From an uncultured Oscillospiraceae bacterium (GTDB lineage Bacteria; Bacillota; Clostridia; Oscillospirales; Oscillospiraceae), in assembly GCA_934565615.1 (NCBI GenBank), contig CAKTIH010000048.1:1-15161 (forward strand): DNA of 15,161 nucleotides, given 5' to 3'. The notes beneath the pieces were generated by a model that saw only the letters and a program-made list of their open reading frames with translations, was not told where the DNA came from and searched no databases. Below, piece by piece: positions 8,013-14,429 of the stretch. The position numbers and the translations under genes are program-made. Positions within the stretch are counted from its first letter, which is position 1. The number at the start of each line of letters is the position of its first letter.

Positions 8013-9044
8013 ATGAAAAAAGATATAGTTTCAATGCTGCCGGAGGAGCTTGAAGAGGACTTTGCGCTTCTGGGCGAGCAGAAGTTCAGGGCAAAGCAGG
8101 TCTTCCAGTGGCTCAGCCGCGGCGTGCGCGACTTTGATAAGATGACGAATCTCTCAAAGCCGCTGCGCGAAAAGCTCAAGGGCGAATATGAGCTCTACGA
8201 ACCGAAGGTCATCGGCAAGCAGGTCTCGGCCATCGATGGAACAATTAAGTATTTATGGGAACTTAAGGACGGAAATGCCGTCGAAACAGTTGTGATGAGC
8301 TATAAGCACGGCAACACCGTGTGCGTCTCGTCACAGGTCGGCTGCCGTCAGGGCTGCGCGTTCTGCGCCTCAACGATAGGCGGCCTTGTGCGCAACCTCG
8401 AACCGTCCGAGATACTGGACGAGGTTTTGTTTTCGCAGCTCGATTCCGGAAAGACGATATCAAACATCGTGCTCATGGGCATAGGCGAGCCGCTTGATAA
8501 TTTTGATAACGTCATGCGTTTTCTGGAGCTTGTGAATAGACCGGACGGCGCGAACATAGGCATGCGCCACATCTCACTTTCCACCTGCGGGCTCATCGAG
8601 CGTTTCGACGACCTTGCCGAGCGCGACATGCAGCTGACGCTTTCGGTATCGCTGCACGCACCGGACGATGAGACGCGCTCGAAGATCATGCCGGCAAACC
8701 GCGGCCGCGGTGTCGACGCGCTTATCGCCGCCTGCCGCAGGTATTATGAAAAGACCGGGCGGCGGATATCGTTTGAATACGCAATGATAGACGGCGTGAA
8801 CGACACGGAGCACCACGCAAGGCTCCTTGCAAAGCACGCGAGAGCCGTCGCCGCGCATGTGAACCTTATCCCGCTCAACCATGTTGAGGAGCGCCAGTTC
8901 CAGCCGTCGACACCGGAGCACATGAAGGCGTTTATAAAAATACTTGAGGACAACGGCGTGAACGTCACCGTCAGGCGCAAGCTCGGCGGGGATGTGGACG
9001 CATCCTGCGGCCAGCTGCGCAGGAAGATGCAGAAAAGGCAGTGA
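8013..9044 (+). CDS. rlmN: Dual-specificity 23S rRNA/tRNA adenine C2-methyltransferase RlmN
   Basis: RlmN is a radical-SAM enzyme that methylates C2 of an adenine in 23S rRNA (A2503 in E. coli numbering) and of A37 in some tRNAs. The 343-residue protein carries the radical-SAM iron-sulfur cluster cysteines C111, C115 and C118 in a C-x3-C-x2-C motif. It also has the two extra cysteines of its ping-pong mechanism: C104, seven residues before the cluster, and C332 near the C-terminus in an ASCGQL context. GIGEPL and LSVSLHAP motifs are intact. This pattern favours RlmN over the resistance enzyme Cfr, and the location right after rsmB agrees. The start at 8013 is four bases past the rsmB stop, with AAGGCGG at 7996-8002 as the ribosome-binding site. 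Confidence 0.97.
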   Translation: MKKDIVSMLPEELEEDFALLGEQKFRAKQVFQWLSRGVRDFDKMTNLSKPLREKLKGEYELYEPKVIGKQVSAIDGTIKYLWELKDGNAVETVVMSYKHGNTVCVSSQVGCRQGCAFCASTIGGLVRNLEPSEILDEVLFSQLDSGKTISNIVLMGIGEPLDNFDNVMRFLELVNRPDGANIGMRHISLSTCGLIERFDDLAERDMQLTLSVSLHAPDDETRSKIMPANRGRGVDALIAACRRYYEKTGRRISFEYAMIDGVNDTEHHARLLAKHARAVAAHVNLIPLNHVEERQFQPSTPEHMKAFIKILEDNGVNVTVRRKLGGDVDASCGQLRRKMQKRQ

Positions 9045-9080
9045 TCCCCGGCAGGGACACCGGGAGAAAATGAGGACGAT

Positions 9081-9827
9081 ATGAAAAGCTTTGGCCTTAC
9101 CGACAAGGGAAAAGTCAGAAAAGACAATCAGGACTGCTTTATCATTGAGAGCTGCCCCGCGCAGAGTTGTCTTATCGCCGCGCTGTGCGACGGTATGGGC
9201 GGAGAGAACGCGGGGGAGATCGCAAGTGCTGTCTCGAACAAGGCGTTCGTCTCGTATATATATGGCCGGCTCACGTCCAGAACGGTCAAAAGCGTCAACT
9301 ATAAGGAAGTCATAACCAATGCCTGCGCGGAGGCAAACGGCGTTGCGTATGAATACTCGCTGTTTGATAAGTCGTACAGCGGCATGGGCACGACCCTTGT
9401 CGGCGGCGTGATTAAGTCCGGCGGGAATGGGTATATTATCAATGTCGGAGACAGCCGCGCCTATCACATTTCCAAGCGCGCAAACAGCATATACCAGATC
9501 ACGCGGGACCATTCACTTGTCGAGGAGCTTGTGGAGGCGGGCGCGATAACGAAGGAACAGGCAAAGCTGCACCCGCAGAAGAACGTTATCACGCGTGCGC
9601 TTGGCTCGGAACCCGAGGTCAGGCCGGACTATTTTGAGTTCACGCTTCAGCCGGGGGATATCCTGCTGCTGTGCTCGGACGGCCTTTCCAATATGGTGAC
9701 CGATTTTGAAATGCTTGAATACGCGAAGGAATATCAGGATCCGGAGCTTATCTGCCGGGCGCTGATGAGTAAGGCGCTTATCCGCGGCGCGAGGGACAAT
9801 GTCACGGTCGTCGCGGTGATGAGATGA
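9081..9827 (+). CDS. prpC: PP2C-type Ser/Thr protein phosphatase (PrpC/Stp)
   Basis: This soluble phosphatase reverses phosphorylation by the neighbouring PASTA kinase. The 248-residue protein shows the PP2C motifs in order: GKVRKDNQD with D18, CDGMGG with D37, GMGTTLVGG, NVGDSRAYH, ITRDHSL, VITRALGSE, LLCSDGLSNMV with D200, and RDNVTVV with D239. These aspartates are the expected ligands of the binuclear Mn/Mg centre, so the enzyme should be active. The ATG at 9081 follows GAGGA at 9072-9076. It lies 36 bases after rlmN and 37 before prkC. In B. subtilis PrpC and PrkC act as an antagonistic pair on substrates in growth, cell-wall response and spore germination. Confidence 0.96.
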   Translation: MKSFGLTDKGKVRKDNQDCFIIESCPAQSCLIAALCDGMGGENAGEIASAVSNKAFVSYIYGRLTSRTVKSVNYKEVITNACAEANGVAYEYSLFDKSYSGMGTTLVGGVIKSGGNGYIINVGDSRAYHISKRANSIYQITRDHSLVEELVEAGAITKEQAKLHPQKNVITRALGSEPEVRPDYFEFTLQPGDILLLCSDGLSNMVTDFEMLEYAKEYQDPELICRALMSKALIRGARDNVTVVAVMR

Positions 9828-9864
9828 AGTTTCCCATGAAATATCGTGGAGTTATAATATATAT

Positions 9865-11562
9865 ATGGAAAACAACGACAAATATATAGGCACGCTGCTT
9901 GACGACCGGTACGAGATCCTGCAGGTCATCGGCGAGGGCGGCATGGCCATCGTATATAAGGCGCTCGACCACAGGCTCAACCGCAACGTCGCGGTGAAAA
10001 TCATGCGCGAGGACATGCTGGCGGACGAGGAGTTCAGGAGCCGCTTCTGCGCCGAGGCGCACGCTGTCGCGATGCTGTCTCATCCGAATATCGTGGCGGT
10101 GTATGACGTCAGCCACAGCGACGCTATGGAATACATAGTCATGGAGCTGGTGGAGGGCATCACGCTGCGGCAGTATATGGACAGGCGCGGCGCACTTGCG
10201 TGGCGCGAGGTGTTGCATTTCACAAAGCAGATCGCAAAGGCGATAGCCCACGCTCATGAGCGCGGGATAATCCACCGCGATATAAAGCCGCAGAACGTCA
10301 TGATGCTGCGCGACGGCACCGTCAAGGTCGCGGACTTCGGCATTGCCGCACTTGAAAACGAGATATACGAAAATAACGGCCAGGCCGTGGGTTCGATACA
10401 CTATATCGCGCCCGAGCAGGCGCGCGGCGAGTGCCCGGATGCGCGCAGCGACGTGTATTCGCTGGGCGTCGTCATGTATGAGATGCTCACGGGGCACAAG
10501 CCCTACGAGGGCGACACGATAGTTGAGATCGCCGTAAAGCACATGAACGCCGATCCTGAGCCGCCGCATGAGCTTGTCCCGGATATCCCGCCCGAGCTTG
10601 AGCGTATCACGCTCAAGGCTATGAGCGCGCCGATAGACGAGCGCTACCAGTCCGCAAACGAACTGCTCGCTGACCTCGACGCCTTCACACAGGCACAGCT
10701 CAAGGCCGAGGAGGCTGAGAACGAGGAGCAGGAAGAGGACTTCGAGAACCCGGCGGTCGTGCCAATCCGCTCCGTGAGCGAGATGGACAAGGAGCGCTAC
10801 GCCGTGCGGCACCGCCGCGCGCAGAGCGTGAGCTTTCTCACGGGCGTGTTCGGGGCGATAGTTCTAAGCATACTGCTGTTCGCGTTCCTGTGGGACTTCT
10901 GGCTCGGTGAGATATTCTCCCCGGCGGAGCGCATTAGCCTGCCGAACTTTATCGGCAGCAATTATCAGGCCGTCGTTGAAAATGCCGACCTTGCGGCAAT
11001 GTACAGCTTCAATGTCGTCTACGTTGTGGACACGAACACCGAGAGCGGCACAATACTCGGGCAGGACCCGAGTCCCGGCAGGAGCATGATGGTAACCCCT
11101 GAGGGCATACGCGTGGAGCTTACTGTCAGCACGGGGACTATCTTCACATCTGTCCCTGATGTTGTGAACATCGACTACCGCGAAGCGAAGAACCGTCTCC
11201 AGCAGGCGGGCTTCCAGGTCGAGATCGAAAACGCCACCTCGAACTCCGTCACGAAGGACTATGTGATAAGCACGAGCCCCGCCGCAAACGATCAGCTCAG
11301 TGCGGGCTCGACCGTGTATGTGACTGTCAGCTCCGGTCCTGAGATAGGACACGTCGAAATGCCGAACCTTGTTGGCCTTACTGAGGATGCTGCAATATCA
11401 AAGCTTGAGAGCGTCGGACTCAGCTACGGCGGCTCCGACAGAGTTTCGAGCGACCTTGACGCGGGCACAGTCATCGGCCAGAGCATCAATGCATTCACCG
11501 AGGTCGAGGAGCACTCCAAGATTCAGCTCAAGGTTTCCTCCGGCCCGGATAATTACAGGTGA
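9865..11562 (+). CDS. prkC: PASTA-domain Ser/Thr protein kinase PrkC (Stk)
   Basis: This is a membrane receptor kinase of 565 residues. The cytoplasmic kinase domain (about 16-275) has the glycine loop GEGGMA at 23-28, the ATP-binding K45, the HRDIKPQN catalytic loop with D139, DFG with D157, and the APEQARG activation segment. A strongly acidic linker (about 281-297) precedes a single membrane helix at about 324-345. Three extracellular PASTA repeats follow, at about 357-425, 428-494 and 497-562; each ends in a V-x-V-S-S/T-G strand. PASTA domains bind peptidoglycan fragments, and in B. subtilis this kinase triggers germination in response to muropeptides. The best ribosome-binding site, GGAG at 9848-9851, lies 13 bases upstream, which is long. 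A TATAAT sits between the two. Confidence 0.97.
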   Translation: MENNDKYIGTLLDDRYEILQVIGEGGMAIVYKALDHRLNRNVAVKIMREDMLADEEFRSRFCAEAHAVAMLSHPNIVAVYDVSHSDAMEYIVMELVEGITLRQYMDRRGALAWREVLHFTKQIAKAIAHAHERGIIHRDIKPQNVMMLRDGTVKVADFGIAALENEIYENNGQAVGSIHYIAPEQARGECPDARSDVYSLGVVMYEMLTGHKPYEGDTIVEIAVKHMNADPEPPHELVPDIPPELERITLKAMSAPIDERYQSANELLADLDAFTQAQLKAEEAENEEQEEDFENPAVVPIRSVSEMDKERYAVRHRRAQSVSFLTGVFGAIVLSILLFAFLWDFWLGEIFSPAERISLPNFIGSNYQAVVENADLAAMYSFNVVYVVDTNTESGTILGQDPSPGRSMMVTPEGIRVELTVSTGTIFTSVPDVVNIDYREAKNRLQQAGFQVEIENATSNSVTKDYVISTSPAANDQLSAGSTVYVTVSSGPEIGHVEMPNLVGLTEDAAISKLESVGLSYGGSDRVSSDLDAGTVIGQSINAFTEVEEHSKIQLKVSSGPDNYR

Positions 11563-11565
11563 GTA

Positions 11566-12444
11566 ATGACTGAGGGAATAATCATAAAAGCGCTCAGCGG
11601 CTTTTATTATGTGGAGACAGAGCTTGGTGTGCTCGAGTGCCGCGCGAGAGGGCGCTTCCGGCTTGACGGTACGTCTCCGCTCGTCGGCGACAGGGTGCTG
11701 TGCAGCCCTGAGGCAAACGGCAAGGGACGTATAGACTCCGTGCGCGAGCGGCGCAATTGGTTCATCCGTCCCGCCGTCGCGAATGTCGACACGCTTGTAT
11801 TCGTCGCCGCAAACACGAACCCCGTGACCGATCCCTTCCTCGCCGACAGGATCTCAGTTATCGCAGCCGAAGCTGACTGTGAGTTCGTGCTGTGCATAAA
11901 CAAGACGGACATCGACCCGGGCGACGCGCTGTATACGGCGTTTACGAAAGCGGGCTTCCGAGTCCTGCGCACGAGCGCGGAGACCGGAGAGGGCATAGAT
12001 GAGCTGCGCCGGGCGCTGAAAGGGCAGGTCTGCGCCTTTACCGGCAACTCCGGCGTCGGCAAGTCGAGCATACTCAACGCGCTCATTCCGGGGATAAACA
12101 TCGAGACGGGCGAGGTCAGCGAGCGCCTTGGCCGAGGGAAGCATACGACAAGGCATGTCGAGCTCTACGACCTCGGTGAGGGTACATTTATAGCTGACAC
12201 CCCGGGCTTTGCTTCGCTTGACGTGGAAATGATATGCGAGATCAGCAAGGAAGGCCTGCAGCACGACTTTATTGATTTCGCCCCGTACATAGGCAAGTGC
12301 AGATTTAATGACTGCGCACATTTGAAGGAACCGGGCTGCGCCGTGACGGCGGCAGTCGCGGCTGGGGAGATAGCCCCAAGCCGGTATAGCTCCTACCAGC
12401 GGCTATATGAAATAGTCGCGCAGCGCAAATCATGGGAAAACTGA
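11566..12444 (+). CDS. rsgA: Ribosome small-subunit assembly GTPase RsgA (CpgA/YloQ)
   Basis: RsgA is a GTPase that helps mature the 30S ribosomal subunit and leaves when GTP is hydrolysed. The 292-residue protein shows the circularly permuted motif order of this family: G4 NKTD at residues 112-115 comes before G1 GNSGVGKSS at 160-168, followed by G3 DTPGF at 211-215. The N-terminal part is the OB-fold domain, and a C-terminal zinc finger has ligands C245, C250, H252 and C258. The start is only four bases after the prkC stop. In B. subtilis the orthologue CpgA is a known substrate of PrkC, so kinase, phosphatase and substrate lie together. In B. subtilis rpe and thiN follow; here they are absent and sporulation genes begin. 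Confidence 0.96.
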   Translation: MTEGIIIKALSGFYYVETELGVLECRARGRFRLDGTSPLVGDRVLCSPEANGKGRIDSVRERRNWFIRPAVANVDTLVFVAANTNPVTDPFLADRISVIAAEADCEFVLCINKTDIDPGDALYTAFTKAGFRVLRTSAETGEGIDELRRALKGQVCAFTGNSGVGKSSILNALIPGINIETGEVSERLGRGKHTTRHVELYDLGEGTFIADTPGFASLDVEMICEISKEGLQHDFIDFAPYIGKCRFNDCAHLKEPGCAVTAAVAAGEIAPSRYSSYQRLYEIVAQRKSWEN

Positions 12445-12454
12445 ATAGCGGACA

Positions 12455-12519
12455 CATAAAACGACCGTCCGCCGCGTAGAATGCAGAGAATACATTTCGC
12501 GGGGGGCGGTCATTTTATG
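12455..12519 (+). repeat. Long imperfect inverted repeat over the start of the small membrane gene
   Basis: The 22-base arm at 12455-12476 can pair with 12498-12519 across a 21-base loop. By my count this gives 19 Watson-Crick pairs, one G-U pair and two mismatches (12462 with 12512, and one G-G). The core is GC-rich. The left arm begins with an AAAA run and the right arm ends with TTTT, the layout of a bidirectional intrinsic terminator, so it may end the prkC-rsgA transcript. The right arm also contains the G-rich ribosome-binding region (12501-12509) and the ATG at 12517. In a read-through RNA the hairpin would therefore hide the start of the next gene. The loop is longer than in typical terminators. 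The pairing is seen directly; both roles are inference. Confidence 0.6.
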
Positions 12520-12669
12520 CGCAGAGGTAACCACAGTATATGGGGCTGCACGGCGATAGCCGCGGGCGTGGTGATAATACTGTCCCTTGTCCTGCCGACG
12601 GAGTTCTGGTGGTTCGTTCTCGCCGCAGCCCTTATCGGTCTTGGCATATGGTATATACGCTGCCGCTGA
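12517..12669 (+). CDS. Small two-helix membrane protein, unknown function
   Basis: This short gene encodes a protein of about 50 residues that I cannot assign to a named family. I prefer the ATG at 12517, because a G-rich run (12501-12509) precedes it and the product then begins with a short basic head (MRRGNH). An in-frame ATG at 12481 would give 62 residues but has no ribosome-binding site. From about residue 9 to 48 the sequence is hydrophobic, with two probable membrane helices (GCTAIAAGVVIILSLVLP, then WWFVLAAALIGLGIWYI) joined by a proline-containing turn (LPTEF). It ends in the basic tail RCR. It sits between rsgA and the 22-residue spoVM gene, so a role at the forespore membrane is possible, but only by position. 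Confidence 0.6.
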   Translation: MRRGNHSIWGCTAIAAGVVIILSLVLPTEFWWFVLAAALIGLGIWYIRCR

Positions 12670-12710
12670 AATAACAGTATTATTACGGCTTGCCGGGGAA
12701 AGGAGCAGAC

Positions 12711-12779
12711 ATGAGAGTTTTTATATTCAAGCTGCCGAAATTCATTTCCGATCTGATAGCCAGATTTACCCGTAAGTAA
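12711..12779 (+). CDS. spoVM: Stage V sporulation protein M (SpoVM)
   Basis: This 22-residue reading frame is easily missed but matches SpoVM. It starts with Met-Arg, has KLPKF at residues 7-11 exactly where the 26-residue B. subtilis protein has the same five residues, and keeps Pro9, which is important there for membrane-curvature recognition. The rest alternates hydrophobic (I, F, L) and basic residues, ending in Arg-Lys, as expected of an amphipathic helix lying flat on a membrane. AAAGGAG at 12699-12705, five bases before the ATG, is one of the best ribosome-binding sites in the window. In B. subtilis spoVM also lies shortly downstream of prpC-prkC-cpgA. SpoVM sits on the convex outer forespore membrane and recruits SpoIVA to start coat and cortex assembly. 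Confidence 0.88.
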   Translation: MRVFIFKLPKFISDLIARFTRK

Positions 12780-12836
12780 TAAAGATACCGCGGCGGGCAT
12801 ATTCTGTACAAACTGTGCAGCAAGGAGCAGAAGAAT

Positions 12837-14336
12837 ATGGAAATCAAATTTGAGAATAAAAACGTGAGTATGTACCGGGAAATAAGCCGCCAGACAAAGA
12901 AGGTGCAGGAGAGCGCGGAGAGCGTCGTACCGGATACGGACGACGACATCGGCCGCATCGCGACGGTGCAGAGCTATGTCATGCTCAAGAGCAAGGATAT
13001 CACGAGCCGCGGCGTACTGATATCGGGCGAGGCGGTGGCGTCGCTGCTGTACATAACAGAAAGCCAGGAGAGTATGTCCTTCGTCAGGCTCAGCAAGAGC
13101 TTTTCCGTGGAGTATGAGGTTCCGGATATCGAGTCGGACGCCGCGGCACAGATAAAGCTCGCGATACTCAGCGCGGAGGCGAGAGTGATAAACCCACGCA
13201 AGGTGTCGGTGACATTCGAGATATCCGGGGAGCTGAGCTGCTATAAGCAGGAGAGCATAAGCATCGAGTCACGCCTGCCGGAGAACGCTTGCCGCGGCCT
13301 GCACGCGCGCTATGAAAGTGCCGAGCTCATGTTCACCGACGCTGTGTGCGAAAAGACCTTCGCGGTAAACGAGCAGTTTTCTTTCCCCGGCGGCAAGCCG
13401 AAGCCGTCGCGGCTCGTGTCGAGCAGAGCAGAGTTCGTTGTGAGCGATAGCCAGCTTATCGGCACAAAGGTGATAGTCAAGGGCAGCGCGGAGCTTGCCG
13501 TCTGCTACCTTTCCGATGAGGTGAATTACCCCGTACGCACGGAGTTCTGCACCCCGTTTTCACAGATCGTCGATATCGGCGAGGAGTGCATGGACAGCTG
13601 CTGCGTATCGATAGAGCTTACGGGCGCGTACTTTGACATTATAGATACTGTGAACGGCGACAAGGCGCTCGACGCGGAGCTTCACGCGGTGATGCAGCTC
13701 GTGTGCCGCAGCAGAAAGCGCATGACTTATATTGCCGACGCTTACAGCAACCTCATGCCGGCAGAGTGCCGCAGGCAGTCCTGCCGCTACGATGCGGGCT
13801 CCGAGGTGCAGAAGCTCAAGCTCGCCGCGGACGAGAGAATAAGCATCGTCGAGGACTGCGCGGATGTGCTCAGCGCGTTTGTATCGGTGGCACATATCTC
13901 GCAGGAGCAGACGAAGATAAGCGCGGCGGTGAATGTCGATGTCGTGTACCGCAGCACACAGGGACAGCTTGCGGCAGTGCGGCGCAGCATCGGCATGGAG
14001 GGCGAGGGAAGCGCCGGCATGAGGATCAGCTCGGCGCGCCTGACGGACGTCTACCTGCGCCCTGATGGGCAGTATGTCGACGGGCACATGGCATTGGAGC
14101 TGAGCTGTGTTTCAGTCGGGAGCGTCGAGGTCAGGAGAGTGGACTCGATAGAGCTCGACGAGGAGAACGGTTTCGACCTTTCACAATACCCGGCGGTCAC
14201 GCTCGTCAGAGCCGGGGATGAGACAATGTGGGAGCTTGCGAAGGAGTACCACTCGAGCGTAGAAAAGATCAGCGCCGCGAACCCGGCCGAGGATGCCGAC
14301 GGCGCGGGACTTCTGCTTATCCCGAAATGCGTGTAA
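12837..14336 (+). CDS. sipL: SipL-like spore coat morphogenesis protein (SPOCS repeats plus LysM)
   Basis: The 499-residue protein fits SipL, the SpoIVA-interacting protein of Clostridioides difficile, in length and layout. Three beta-rich stretches resemble SPOCS/DUF3794 repeats, at about residues 45-150, 180-300 and 325-435. They show the recurring I-x-G-x-x-x-x-x-L-L-Y-x-T/S pattern (for example LISGEAVASLLYIT, and KVIVKGSAELAVCYLSD). A LysM domain fills the C-terminus, about 451-498, with VRAGDETMWELAKEY, a central ISAANP and a final LLLIPK. There is no signal peptide, as expected for a protein acting in the mother-cell cytoplasm on the forespore surface. In C. difficile the LysM part is needed to bind SpoIVA. 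The start at 12837 has AAGGAG at 12822-12827. It lies 57 bases after spoVM. SipL rather than another DUF3794-LysM protein is inferred from the spoVM neighbour. Confidence 0.85.
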   Translation: MEIKFENKNVSMYREISRQTKKVQESAESVVPDTDDDIGRIATVQSYVMLKSKDITSRGVLISGEAVASLLYITESQESMSFVRLSKSFSVEYEVPDIESDAAAQIKLAILSAEARVINPRKVSVTFEISGELSCYKQESISIESRLPENACRGLHARYESAELMFTDAVCEKTFAVNEQFSFPGGKPKPSRLVSSRAEFVVSDSQLIGTKVIVKGSAELAVCYLSDEVNYPVRTEFCTPFSQIVDIGEECMDSCCVSIELTGAYFDIIDTVNGDKALDAELHAVMQLVCRSRKRMTYIADAYSNLMPAECRRQSCRYDAGSEVQKLKLAADERISIVEDCADVLSAFVSVAHISQEQTKISAAVNVDVVYRSTQGQLAAVRRSIGMEGEGSAGMRISSARLTDVYLRPDGQYVDGHMALELSCVSVGSVEVRRVDSIELDEENGFDLSQYPAVTLVRAGDETMWELAKEYHSSVEKISAANPAEDADGAGLLLIPKCV

Positions 14337-14344
14337 AAAACTAC

Positions 14345-14373
14345 TTGTCATAGCGCGGGCGATGTGATAAAAT
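14345..14373 (+). promoter_or_regulatory. Housekeeping sigma-A-type promoter for yebC
   Basis: TTGTCA at 14345-14350 (five of six bases of the -35 consensus) and TAAAAT at 14368-14373 (five of six of the -10) are separated by exactly 17 bases. A TG at 14365-14366 adds an extended -10 element. The predicted RNA start is near 14380, about 50 bases before the yebC start. This is the clearest promoter in the window and marks a new transcription unit after the sporulation genes. Confidence 0.75.
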
Positions 14374-14429
14374 ATTTGCCGTTAATGCTGCTATGCGTTT
14401 ATTCACAAGATACAAGAGGAGTTGTTTAT

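Noticed and set aside
9047..9064. Hairpin CCCGG/CCGGG between rlmN and prpC as a terminator
   Set aside because: A five-pair stem with an eight-base loop and no T-run does not make a terminator; the operon probably continues.
9802..10812. A 336-residue open frame on the - strand opposite prkC, and similar long frames at 5811-6710, 8574-9512 and 445-1113
   Set aside because: They lie wholly opposite strongly supported genes in GC-rich DNA, have no recognisable domains, and have odd Arg/His/Leu-rich composition. They are by-products of codon bias on the coding strand.
12481..12516. Earlier ATG at 12481 as the start of the small membrane protein
   Set aside because: There is no ribosome-binding site before it, and the added residues would come from the loop and right arm of the inverted repeat. 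The ATG at 12517 is better placed.
12648..12680. A sigma-E-like promoter (GTATAT then AATAACAGT) just before spoVM
   Set aside because: The -10 match needs an inserted base and the -35 match is poor. AT-rich text at the end of the small gene explains it.
12780..12836. A promoter around CATATTCT and a direct repeat CTGTACA/CTGTGCA between spoVM and sipL
   Set aside because: Only about half the sigma-E -10 bases match with no -35, and the repeat is seven bases with one difference, so chance is likely.
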